This document shows positions 15,979 to 24,194 of a stretch of 64,000 bases of DNA, piece by piece (positions within the stretch are counted from its first letter, which is position 1; each line of letters opens with the position of its first letter). Under the pieces are notes generated by a model. That model had not been told where the DNA came from, searched no databases, and was given only the letters and a program-made list of their open reading frames with translations. Made by a program: the position numbers and the translations under genes. The stretch spans positions 1 to 64,000 of the forward strand of contig NZ_CAJXJS010000013.1 in the NCBI RefSeq assembly GCF_913055165.1, written 5' to 3'. The stretch is from an uncultured Devosia sp. (lineage in GTDB: Bacteria; Pseudomonadota; Alphaproteobacteria; Rhizobiales; Devosiaceae).

Positions 15979-18894
15979 CTACCGGCTCGCCCATTCCAGC
16001 AGGCTCGCCAGGCTGACAAAGGGCACCCCCGACCGCTCGGATAGTCCCGAGGCGCAGGTGGACACTGTCGACACACCCAGTTCGCACCCCTCGGGAATGT
16101 CGTTCCCCACCCGCCGCGTCGCATGGGCGTTGAGTTCGGGCAGGAACAGGCCTCTGTCCCCGGCATAGCCGCAGCAGGTGATTGAGGCGAGCACGGCGAC
16201 CCTGTCGGCGCAGGCCGCGGCCACGGCCTCGGTGGCGGGCTGCTCGGCCAGCCGCTGGGCGGAGCAATTGTGGTGCACGGCCACGACCGCCAGCTTCTGC
16301 GACACGGTCAGCTTGGGCAGGACATGCTGCGCCAGGAATTGGGCGGAATCGGTCACGACCGCATCCCCTGGAAACTCCTTGAGATGCTTGGCGCAGGTCG
16401 AGGCATCGGTCACCACGCTCAGCCGGCCAGCATCGGACAGGCTCGAGAGTTCAGCCTTGAGCTCTCCACCGACCCTTTGCGCTTCCTCGGGAAACCCCTT
16501 GGACTGGAACGGTTGCCCGCAGCACTGGCCATTGAGCTTTTCCGGCACGATCACGTCATAGCCGGCTCGCTCCAGCAGCCGGACCATGGCCGCCGGGGTA
16601 TCAAGCAGCTCATGCGGGGTTTTCGGCGCGCCAAACATGCGGCTGGGACAGGCCGGGAAATAGACGACGCTCGGACGCCCCGCCTGGGTGATCGGGACCG
16701 GAAAGCCGGTCCGGCGTGGGTCCTGCCGATTGTCTCGGACCTTGGGCGCGCCCGGTCCGTGATGCAGCGCCCGCGATACCCGCGGCACCCTGTTGCCGGT
16801 CACCCGCCGCGCCGTATCGGTGATCGCCTCGAGCGCAGGCGCGGGGATGATGGTGCGGGCGGCATCGGCCAACGCGACCCCGCCACGCATCGCGGCTTCG
16901 ACTGCACCGCGATGATCGGCGGCAAAGCGGGCCGCCGAATGAGCCATGCCACCGCGTCGCCGGGCGCGCTCGCCCATGATCATGGTGCCGGTCTCGATCC
17001 CAACTGGGCATCTGAGCGAACACAAATTGCACGCCGCGCAGGTGTCCATGCCGGCATATTGGAAATCGGCTTCGAACCGCGCCAGCCGCGCCGGGTCCTC
17101 TCCGGTTTCGCGCAATCGCGCCCGCTCGCGGGTCACGGCAATGCGCTGACGCGGGGTCAGGGTCATATGATGGCTGGGGCAGGCTGGCTCGCAGAAACCG
17201 CATTCGATGCAAAGATCGACCAGTTCGTCGGCCAGCGGCATGACCTTGAGGTTCTTGATGTGAATTTTGGGGTCGTCATTGAGCAGGACGCCCGGATTGA
17301 GCAGCCGTTCCGGGTCGAAGATGGCCTTGATCCGGTGCATCAGGGCGTAGGCCTTGGCGCCCCATTCAGCTTCCACAAAGGCCGCGATGGCGCGGCCGGT
17401 GCCATGCTCGGCCTTGAGCGAGCCGCCATAGCGCACCGAGACCAGATCAGAAAGCTCGCGATTGAAGCGGTCGAACTTCTCGGCCGCCCCTGCCTCGGCG
17501 AAATTGTCACTCATCTGGAAGTGAAGATTGCCTGCCAGCGCGTGGCCAAAGATGATCGCATCCTCGTAGCCATGGGCGTCCAGCAGGTTCCGCATGTCGA
17601 TGACGAAGGCGGCAAGTTGCTCGATCGGCGCAGCCACGTCCTCGGTGAGCATGGCGGTGCCCTTGGGCCGCGCGGCGCCACCCGAGGCAAAGAACCCCTT
17701 GCGAATGTCCCAAAGGGCATGGCTGCGTCCCATGTCCGTGGAGAGATCGATATGGGTAGCCCCATGGCGTCTCAGCAAATCTTCGGCCTTGGCCACCTCA
17801 GAGGCCAGGGTGGTCGCGTCGGGGGCCGTGACATCGATCAGCACCGCCGGCGAAGTGTCCGTCAGCCAGGGCAGGAGCGGCGCCATGGGCGGCAGATGCT
17901 CAACCGTCGCCAGCGCCCGGCGCTCGATATATTCGGCCGCGGTGATGCCGGTGGTCACCTGCACCCCGCCATTGGCCATCTCGATAATGGCCCGGCCCGC
18001 CGATTGCGGATCGGGGAAGGGAATGAGCCCGGTCGCCTTGAAGGGATGTTCGGGCACGGTGTTGTAGGTGACTTCGGAGACGAAGCCGAGCGTGCCTTCC
18101 GAGCCGACCATGAGGTGGATCAGGATGTCGAGCGGATCGTGGTAGTCGACCAGGGCATTGAGCGAATAACCCACTGTGTTCTTGATCCGGTACTTCCGGC
18201 GGATCAGCGCCACCAGCTCGGCATCAGCCATCACCTCGTGATGCAATTGATGCAGGGCCTCAAGCATGCCGGCATGACTGGCGCGGAACGCGTCGCAACT
18301 GGCCTTGTCGCCCGAATCCAGCATGGTGCCGTCGGTCAGCACGATCCTCAGACGCGCCATGGTGTGATAGGTGTTCTGCGCCACCCCGCAGCACATGCCG
18401 GAAGAATTATTGTTGACCACGCCGCCGATCTTGCAGGTGGCCTGGCTTGCCGGGTCGGGGCCAATTTTCCTGTCAAAAGGCTTGAGGGCCCTGTTGGCCT
18501 CCGCCACGATGATCGCCGGCCCCAGCGTGATCTGGTCAGCGCCGGGGTGGATATCGAGCTTGCGCCAGCCATCGCCGAGCACCGCCAATACACCATCGGT
18601 CACCGCCTGACCCGAAAGCGAAGTGCCGGCCGCCCGGAAGGTCACCGGCAGGCCCTCGGCGCGCGCGGCCTTGAAGACGGCACGAACCTCGTCCTCCGAA
18701 TTGACAAAGACCACCACGGCCGGGATCAGCCGGTAGGAGCTGGCATCGCCGCTCCAGGCATAGGTCATCAGTGGGTCGGTGTGGATCGCGCCGGCAAGCT
18801 GGCTCCTGAGGCGGGCGGCAACGCGCTCACCGGCCGCCAGGCGATCAGGAGCGGGAGCATGGGGCTGTAGGGATGAGGCGACGGCTTGCTGCAT
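15979..18894 (-). CDS. FAD/4Fe-4S D-lactate dehydrogenase-type oxidoreductase (Dld-II-like)
   Basis: 971 residues joining two modules. The N-terminal FAD-binding half (FRAAGTSLSGQAV about residue 90; GGVVNNNSSGM about 155) and a FAD-oxidase C domain are followed by two ferredoxin motifs, CIECGFCEPACP (about 560) and CAACNLCSLRCPVG (about 618). Two cysteine-rich CCG motifs end the protein (CCGQPF about 790, CCGYAGDRG about 908). This architecture is that of membrane-associated respiratory D-lactate dehydrogenase Dld-II and related 2-hydroxyacid dehydrogenases. The substrate is inferred: D-lactate most likely, D-2-hydroxyglutarate possible. A TAACTAACATGTTAG palindrome sits right before the ATG, suggesting TetR- or GntR-type repression. 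Confidence 0.9.
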   Translation of the reverse strand: MQQAVASSLQPHAPAPDRLAAGERVAARLRSQLAGAIHTDPLMTYAWSGDASSYRLIPAVVVFVNSEDEVRAVFKAARAEGLPVTFRAAGTSLSGQAVTDGVLAVLGDGWRKLDIHPGADQITLGPAIIVAEANRALKPFDRKIGPDPASQATCKIGGVVNNNSSGMCCGVAQNTYHTMARLRIVLTDGTMLDSGDKASCDAFRASHAGMLEALHQLHHEVMADAELVALIRRKYRIKNTVGYSLNALVDYHDPLDILIHLMVGSEGTLGFVSEVTYNTVPEHPFKATGLIPFPDPQSAGRAIIEMANGGVQVTTGITAAEYIERRALATVEHLPPMAPLLPWLTDTSPAVLIDVTAPDATTLASEVAKAEDLLRRHGATHIDLSTDMGRSHALWDIRKGFFASGGAARPKGTAMLTEDVAAPIEQLAAFVIDMRNLLDAHGYEDAIIFGHALAGNLHFQMSDNFAEAGAAEKFDRFNRELSDLVSVRYGGSLKAEHGTGRAIAAFVEAEWGAKAYALMHRIKAIFDPERLLNPGVLLNDDPKIHIKNLKVMPLADELVDLCIECGFCEPACPSHHMTLTPRQRIAVTRERARLRETGEDPARLARFEADFQYAGMDTCAACNLCSLRCPVGIETGTMIMGERARRRGGMAHSAARFAADHRGAVEAAMRGGVALADAARTIIPAPALEAITDTARRVTGNRVPRVSRALHHGPGAPKVRDNRQDPRRTGFPVPITQAGRPSVVYFPACPSRMFGAPKTPHELLDTPAAMVRLLERAGYDVIVPEKLNGQCCGQPFQSKGFPEEAQRVGGELKAELSSLSDAGRLSVVTDASTCAKHLKEFPGDAVVTDSAQFLAQHVLPKLTVSQKLAVVAVHHNCSAQRLAEQPATEAVAAACADRVAVLASITCCGYAGDRGLFLPELNAHATRRVGNDIPEGCELGVSTVSTCASGLSERSGVPFVSLASLLEWASR

Positions 18895-18901
18895 AATGCG
18901 T

Positions 18902-18915
18902 AACTAACATGTTAG
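18902..18915. promoter_or_regulatory. Palindromic operator before the D-lactate dehydrogenase gene
   Basis: CTAACATGTTAG (18904-18915) is a perfect 12-base palindrome embedded in GTAACTAACATGTTAG, 9 bases upstream of the start codon. The left arm GTAACTAA is shared with the operator-like palindrome at 21667. The regulator is inferred; the TetR protein encoded between the two sites is the obvious candidate. Confidence 0.5.
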
Positions 18916-19001
18916 CCCTGCAAAGGGGAGAGAATTTTGTGCGGTGCCAGTGACCGCGCCTGGTCGCTTCTGCCGTCGATTCAGCGCGATGAATTGTTCC
19001 A

Positions 19002-19067
19002 AAGATATATCTTGATACTGCGCCAAACAGCACCAATCTCCTAAGGCCAAGGGCTTTGCGATATATC
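19002..19067. promoter_or_regulatory. Twin GATATATC operators for the PadR gene
   Basis: AAGATATATCTT (19002-19013) is a perfect palindrome. A second GATATATC core (19060-19067) lies just before the padR ribosome-binding site GGAG (19069). ATAT-rich palindromes of this kind are known targets of PadR-family regulators such as YqjI, so autoregulation is likely. Confidence 0.6.
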
Positions 19068-19080
19068 TGGAGACAGACTG

Positions 19081-19782
19081 ATGAGCTACTGGAAGAATGG
19101 CGAGCCGAACTGGCGGCAATTCGAACGCATGGCGCGGCGCGGCTGGGGCCGCATGCAGCGCATGGCCGATGAGGAATTCGGCAATATGGGTGGCAATTTC
19201 CGCGTTGGGCGGATGCTGGCCTCGGGCGATCTGAGGCTGGTGGCGCTCTATTTCATCGACCAGCAGCCGCGCCACGGCTATGACCTGATCAAGGCGGTGG
19301 AAGAGCGGTCCAATGGCGTTTATTCGCCCAGTCCCGGCATCGTCTATCCGGCGCTGACCTATCTCGAGGAGGCCGGCTATGTCACCTCGGCCCCGGACGG
19401 CAACAAGAAGCTCTACACCATCACCGATGAGGGCCGGAGCCATCTTGAGGATAATCGCGAGGCCGTTGCCTCGACCCTGGATTTCCTGGCCCGCACCGGC
19501 GAGCAGATGAACCGCTTCCGGGAGTTCGTGAAGGCCGACTGGCCGTTCTCGGGCGACCCCGAAAATGGCAATGTGCCGCCCCATTGGGGTGAACGCGAGG
19601 CCGAACCCGACCGTCCCATGCACGACGCGGCTCCCGAACTGGAAGCGGCGCGCAAGGCGCTCAAGGACGCGATCAAGAAGGCGCGCAAGGGCAGTGCCGA
19701 CCAGCAGCGTCGCGCCGCCGAAATTCTGCGCCGGGCGGCCTCGGAAGTGGGTGGTTTGGGCGAAGACGACATAGACATCTGA
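19081..19782 (+). CDS. PadR family transcriptional regulator
   Basis: 233 residues. A PadR winged helix (about residues 50-130) carries GDLRLVALYFIDQQPRHGYDLIKAVEE, SPSPGIVYPALTYLEEAGYV and KKLYTITDEGR. It is preceded by a 45-residue extension rich in Arg, Trp and Met, and followed by a C-terminal helix rich in Lys and Ala. The extension recalls YqjI-type PadR proteins, though it is not His-rich. Two GATATATC palindromes cover its own promoter. No transporter or reductase target is adjacent on this strand. Confidence 0.92.
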   Translation: MSYWKNGEPNWRQFERMARRGWGRMQRMADEEFGNMGGNFRVGRMLASGDLRLVALYFIDQQPRHGYDLIKAVEERSNGVYSPSPGIVYPALTYLEEAGYVTSAPDGNKKLYTITDEGRSHLEDNREAVASTLDFLARTGEQMNRFREFVKADWPFSGDPENGNVPPHWGEREAEPDRPMHDAAPELEAARKALKDAIKKARKGSADQQRRAAEILRRAASEVGGLGEDDIDI

Positions 19783-19872
19783 GGCGCAGCCTTTAAAGGC
19801 CTCTTCGCCCGTTCATCTTGGTGGTCCTGGCCCACCTCCTGGCCTCGGCAAGGCCCGGAGGTGCCCGCCGCG

Positions 19873-20562
19873 TCACGTGCCCGGCTTGGTGCGCAGGAAG
19901 TCCAGCACCATCTGCACCGCATGCGCCTCCCGCTCCTGCACCATGTTGACGCTGGTCAGGTCACGCTCGAAGATCACCGACAAGGTCGCCGTGTTCGACA
20001 CGTAGAAAAAGCCCAGCGCGGCGACCGATATGTAAAGCTGCACCGGGTCGACATCGCGGCGGAAAACGCCTGCGGCCGCGCCGCGCTCGATGATCGCGGC
20101 GATCTGCCCGACCAGTGGCGAATGCAATGCCTTGATGTCCGGCAAAGTCTTCAAGAACCGCGCATTCTCAATGTTTTCCGTGCCCAGCAGGCGCGGAAAC
20201 CAGGGATTGGCGAGGAAGTGCCGGAAGGTGAAGCGCACCAGCCGATCCATGGCCTGGACCGGGTCATACTGGTCCAGGCTCAGCGCCCGTTCGCCCTGGC
20301 GGATTTCCTGATAGGCATCGAGCAGCACCGCCCGATACAGGTCCTCCTTGTTCCCAAAGTAGTGGTAGAGCAGGCGCTTATTGGCGCCGGCCCTGTCGGC
20401 AATGGCATCCACCCGCGCGCCCTCGAAGCCCCGGTCAGCGAACTCCACCCGTGCCGCCGCAAGGATGGAGGCCTTGGTCTTGACCGAGTTGCGGGGGCGC
20501 TTTGCGGGCTCGGCTTTGCGCCGAGGCGTCTCCAAGACAGCGGGTGAAGAGGAATCTGGCAC
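19873..20562 (-). CDS. TetR/AcrR family transcriptional regulator
   Basis: 229 residues. After a 27-residue basic leader, the TetR helix-turn-helix spans about residues 28-75 (ILAAARVEFADRGFEGARVD, IADRAGANKRLLYHYFGNKE). A ligand-binding C-terminal domain follows, with HFLANPWFPRLLGTENIEN. The start is GTG at 20562. It lies between the D-lactate dehydrogenase gene and the sugar operon, whose upstream regions share a GTAACTAA palindrome arm. Control of either is a guess from position. Confidence 0.9.
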   Translation of the reverse strand: MPDSSSPAVLETPRRKAEPAKRPRNSVKTKASILAAARVEFADRGFEGARVDAIADRAGANKRLLYHYFGNKEDLYRAVLLDAYQEIRQGERALSLDQYDPVQAMDRLVRFTFRHFLANPWFPRLLGTENIENARFLKTLPDIKALHSPLVGQIAAIIERGAAAGVFRRDVDPVQLYISVAALGFFYVSNTATLSVIFERDLTSVNMVQEREAHAVQMVLDFLRTKPGT

Positions 20563-20843
20563 TATTGGACCCCGCCGGTATGGCCTTGAAGACGGTCAGC
20601 AAGAAGGATGCAAATAACAGCGGTGGCAGGCCGGGTAAAGAATGGGCCGAAACGCCAGGCGCCGCCCGCAGCCAAGTATGCTGAAACCGTTCGTCTGCTT
20701 CTCGGCGGGCAGCTTGCGGTCCATGCCAGGGAGAGTCAAGGCAGATGTAACTGAACGGTGATCTAAGTCGTTCACGAGAGGATATGAAATTACGGTGGTA
20801 CTGTGCGACATCGTGGTGCGACCTAAGGACTGGAGCCGAGTGC

Positions 20844-21589
20844 ATGGAAATGGATATCGGTCGCTTGGCCATCATGACGCTGGCGCTGGGGGCAGGCGCC
20901 ATCGTCAAGGGCGCGACCGGCATGGGGTTGCCGCTGGTGGCGCTGCCGGTGCTGACCACAGTCTTCGGGTTGCAGCATGCCGTTGGCCTGATGTGCGTGC
21001 CGCTGATCTTCACCAATGCCTGGCAGGTCTGGCGCTTTCGCGCCTCTGCACGGGATGACCGCATGGCCTTCCTGCCGCTGTTTCTCGCCGGTGGCGCAAT
21101 CGGGATCGGGCTGGGTACCTGGGCACTGACCAGCCTGCCGGAGCGGGCTCTGGTGCTGACCCTGGGCATAATCCTTCTGGGCCATGTCGCGCTCAAGCTG
21201 ATGGCGTCGCATTTCGTGTTGGGCCGATCCTCGCGCGGCGGGTGGGGCCACTGTTCGGCATGGGGGGTGGCATCCTCCAGGGTGCCACCGGTATTTCTGC
21301 GCCGATCGGCGTCACCTTCATTCACGCCATGGCCATGGAGCGGGACGCCCATGTCTTTGCTGTCTCAGCCATGTTCCTGCTCTACTCGGCGGTGCAGCTA
21401 CCCGCCCTGGCAGTGGCCGGGGTGATGCAGGGGCAGTGGCTGCTCGAGGGCATTCTGGCGCTCATTCCCATCCTGATCTTCATGCCGCTGGGCCAGGCCA
21501 TCGCCGGCAAGCTGAGCCGCAAGGCCTTCGACCGGATGATCCTGGTCTTTCTCGGCGTGATCGGGCTCAAGATGGTGATCGGCCTCTAG
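20844..21589 (+). pseudogene. TauE/SafE family membrane exporter, frameshifted
   Basis: The first part (from the ATG at 20844: LALGAGAIVKGATGMGLPLVALPVL) and the second (from about 21222: ARRVGPLFGMGGGILQGATG) together form one complete TauE/SafE permease of about 248 residues with its two homologous halves. They lie in different frames. One missing base in the GGGCC run at about 21220-21226 explains the break and would restore LGPILARRVGPLFG. The rest of both halves is intact, so this is a very recent mutation or a sequence error. Family members export sulfite, sulfonates or organic acids. Confidence 0.8.
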
Positions 21590-21666
21590 CGGTCTTCCGC
21601 TCCCCGCCTTTTTGCTCAACCAACGCATCCTGCGCTTGACGGGGGCCGGCGCGCTCATATAGGTAA

Positions 21667-21682
21667 GTAACTAATCAGTTAC
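21667..21682. promoter_or_regulatory. Palindromic operator of the sugar operon
   Basis: GTAACTAATCAGTTAC has six-base arms GTAACT / AGTTAC around AATC, ending 30 bases upstream of the oxidoreductase start. The left arm, GTAACTAA, is shared with the site before the D-lactate dehydrogenase gene. Confidence 0.55.
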
Positions 21683-21712
21683 ACTGAATGCTGCGGCTTG
21701 GGAGGTTTTCGA

Positions 21713-22864
21713 ATGGCAGAGCAACGGCTTGGCATCATCATGCATGGCGTCACCGGACGCATGGGTTACAACCAGCACCTGGTGCGCTCGATCCTGGCGA
21801 TCCGCGACCAGGGCGGCATCATGCTGAAAAATGGCGACCGGCTTGTCGTCGATCCGATCATTGTCGGGCGCAATGCCGATAAGATGCAGGCTCTGGCCAA
21901 AAAGCATAATATCGCGCGTTGGAGCGACGATCTGGATGCGGCCTTGGCCAATCCCGACGACGCCATTTTCTTTGATGCCGGCACCACGTTGATGCGCGCG
22001 GGCCTGCTCGAGCGCGCCCTGGCCGCCGGCAAGCATGTCTATTGCGAAAAGCCGACCTCGGACGATCTCGAAGTTGCGGTGAACCTGGCCAAGACGGCCC
22101 GTGCCTCGGGCCTCAAGCATGGCGTGGTGCAGGACAAGCTGTTCCTGCCGGGCCTCCAAAAGATCAAGATGCTCAAGGACAGCGGCTTCTTTGGCAAAAT
22201 CCTCTCGGTGCGCGGGGAGTTTGGCTATTGGGTGTTCGAGGGCGACTGGCAGAAGGCGCAGCGCCCGAGCTGGAACTATCGCAAGAATGATGGTGGCGGC
22301 ATCATCCTCGATATGCTGTGCCACTGGCGTTATGTGATGGATAATCTCTTCGGCGAAGTGCAGGCGGTTTCGTGCCTGGGCGCCACCCATATTCCGCAGC
22401 GCGTCGATGAACAGGGTAACACTTTCAATTGCGACACCGACGACGCCGCCTATGCCACGTTCCAACTCGAGGGCGGCATCATCGCCCAGATCAATTCGAG
22501 CTGGACCACCCGCGTGCGCCGCGATGATCTGGTCACCTTCCATGTCGATGGCACGCATGGTTCGGCCGTTGCGGGCCTCCACAAATGCTGGACCCAGCAT
22601 CGCGTCAACACGCCCAAGCCGGTGTGGAACCCCGACCAGCCGCAGACCATGAACTTCTTCAACGATTGGGAAGAGGTTCCGGACAATTGGCCCGCAGACA
22701 ATGGCTTCAAGGCCCAGTGGGAGATGTTCCTGCGCCACGTCGCCGAGGACGCCCCCTGGCCCTATGGGCTGGAAGCCGGTGCCAAGGGCGTGCAGCTTGC
22801 CGAGCTTGGTTTGAAGAGCTGGGCCGAACGCCGCTGGCTGGATGTGCCCAAGCTGGAGTTTTGA
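21713..22864 (+). CDS. Gfo/Idh/MocA family oxidoreductase
   Basis: NAD(P)-dependent dehydrogenase for a sugar, polyol or inositol-like substrate. The 383 residues fit the family. The Rossmann segment is LGIIMHGVTGRMGYNQHLV. HVYCEKPTSDDLEVAVNLA (about residues 108-126) carries the conserved EKP catalytic motif, and the C-terminal alpha/beta domain contains SWNYRKNDGGGIILDM. The ATG at 21713 follows GGGAGG; an upstream in-frame codon at 21698 lacks a ribosome site. It is the first gene of a three-gene unit. Confidence 0.9.
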   Translation: MAEQRLGIIMHGVTGRMGYNQHLVRSILAIRDQGGIMLKNGDRLVVDPIIVGRNADKMQALAKKHNIARWSDDLDAALANPDDAIFFDAGTTLMRAGLLERALAAGKHVYCEKPTSDDLEVAVNLAKTARASGLKHGVVQDKLFLPGLQKIKMLKDSGFFGKILSVRGEFGYWVFEGDWQKAQRPSWNYRKNDGGGIILDMLCHWRYVMDNLFGEVQAVSCLGATHIPQRVDEQGNTFNCDTDDAAYATFQLEGGIIAQINSSWTTRVRRDDLVTFHVDGTHGSAVAGLHKCWTQHRVNTPKPVWNPDQPQTMNFFNDWEEVPDNWPADNGFKAQWEMFLRHVAEDAPWPYGLEAGAKGVQLAELGLKSWAERRWLDVPKLEF

Positions 22865-22875
22865 TGGCGGGCCGC

Positions 22876-23010
22876 AAGGCCCCCTCACCCGGCCCCCAAG
22901 GGGGCCGACCTCTCCCCCAAAGGGAGAGGTGTCGCCCGACCCGTCATTGTGCCCTCTTCACCTCTCCCTTGGGGGAGAGGTCCGTGCGTAGCACCGGGTG
23001 AGGGGGCCTT
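22876..23010. repeat. Intergenic palindromic repeat element (copy 2), inside an operon
   Basis: Perfect 17-base arms AAGGCCCCCTCACCCGG (22876-22892) and its complement (22994-23010) enclose two further hairpins of the form ACCTCTCCC...GGGAGAGGT. The whole element looks mobile or repeat-derived and fills the gap between the first two genes of the sugar operon. Confidence 0.8.
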
Positions 23011-23024
23011 TCTTGGAGGCCTTG

Positions 23025-24194
23025 ATGCCGACCATCAACCTGCCCAATCCCGACCGATCGGTCACGCCCTATACATTGACCGGCGATCCGATCCCCTTCG
23101 TCAAATTCAAGGCAACGGATTTTCCGCGCATCGCCTATTCGGCAGCCCATGTCGTGGCTGATCCGCTGGCCAGCAACGACCCCTGGCTGACCCCGGCCAT
23201 TGACTGGGACACGACGCTCAAATTCCGCCACCGCATGTGGGATCTGGGCCTTGGCGTCGCCGAGGCCATGGATACGGCCCAGCGTGGCATGGGTCTCACC
23301 TGGACCGAAGCGCAGGAGCTGATCAAGCGCTCCCAGGCCGAAGCGCGCACCCGCGACGACGGCCTGATCGCCTATGGCGCAGGCACCGATCATCTGACGC
23401 CCGGCCCCGATGTCAGCATCGACGACATTTTGAAGGCCTATGACGAGCAGGTCGGCTTTGTCGAAGGGGAGGGCGGCCGCGTCATCCTGATGGCCAGCCG
23501 TGCCCTCGCTGCCGCTGCCAAGTCGCCCGACGATTATGCCCGCGTCTATGGCCACGTCCTCTCCCAGGTGAAGCAGCCTGTGATCATGCACTGGCTGGGC
23601 GAGATGTTCGACCCGGCCCTGCAGGGTTATTGGGGCGATATCGACCACGACAAGGCGATGGAGGTCTGTCTCGACGTCATCGCCGCCAATGCCGACAAGG
23701 TCGATGGCATCAAGATTTCGCTTCTGTCCGCGGAAAAGGAAATTGCCATGCGGCGGCGCCTGCCGGCCAGTGTGAAGATGTATACGGGTGACGACTTCAA
23801 CTATGCAGAGCTGATCGCCGGCGACGAGCAGGGCTATTCCCATGCCCTGCTCGGCATTTTCGACGCCATCGCACCCGCCGCCTCGGCGGGCCTGGCGGCC
23901 TTGGGTCGCGGCAACAAGGCAGAATTCTTCAACATTCTTGAGCCGACAGTCCCGCTCAGCCGCCATATCTTTGCGGCCCCCACCCGCTTCTACAAGACCG
24001 GTGTCGTCTTCCTCGCCTATCTTAATGGGCTGCAGGACCATTTCGCCATGATCGGCGGGCAGCAGTCGACGCGTTCGCTGCAGCATCTTGCTGAACTTTT
24101 CCGTCTCGCCGACAAGGCACGAGTTCTGGCCGATCCCGACCTCGCCGCCCAGCGCATGGAGGCCGTTCTCGCCGTCCATGGAGTTTCCGCATGA
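23025..24194 (+). CDS. Dihydrodipicolinate synthase-family protein (DUF993)
   Basis: 389 residues, a TIM-barrel aldolase-like protein of the DUF993 branch. It is longer than DapA (about 290), with the extension at the N-terminus. Visible segments include GLIAYGAGTDHLTP, QPVIMHWLGEMFDPALQGYWG and KVDGIKISLLS, whose Lys (about residue 235) is the candidate Schiff-base residue. The start is the ATG at 23025 behind TTGGAGG. It overlaps the next gene by four bases (ATGA). The reaction is unknown; the context implies cleavage of an oxidised sugar or keto-sugar made by the upstream dehydrogenase. Confidence 0.88.
   Translation: MPTINLPNPDRSVTPYTLTGDPIPFVKFKATDFPRIAYSAAHVVADPLASNDPWLTPAIDWDTTLKFRHRMWDLGLGVAEAMDTAQRGMGLTWTEAQELIKRSQAEARTRDDGLIAYGAGTDHLTPGPDVSIDDILKAYDEQVGFVEGEGGRVILMASRALAAAAKSPDDYARVYGHVLSQVKQPVIMHWLGEMFDPALQGYWGDIDHDKAMEVCLDVIAANADKVDGIKISLLSAEKEIAMRRRLPASVKMYTGDDFNYAELIAGDEQGYSHALLGIFDAIAPAASAGLAALGRGNKAEFFNILEPTVPLSRHIFAAPTRFYKTGVVFLAYLNGLQDHFAMIGGQQSTRSLQHLAELFRLADKARVLADPDLAAQRMEAVLAVHGVSA

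Noticed and set aside
16270-18870. 866-codon open frame opposite the D-lactate dehydrogenase
   Set aside because: Antisense shadow; the minus-strand protein has all catalytic and Fe-S motifs in order.
19873-19890. CACGTG hexamer as a third parS candidate
   Set aside because: Flanks (CGTCACGTGCCC) lack the TT...AA core and it lies inside the TetR gene's 3' end.
20435-21352. 305-codon minus-strand frame across the tetR-tauE gap
   Set aside because: Overlaps both the TetR coding region and the permease; sequence is low-complexity and unlike any family.
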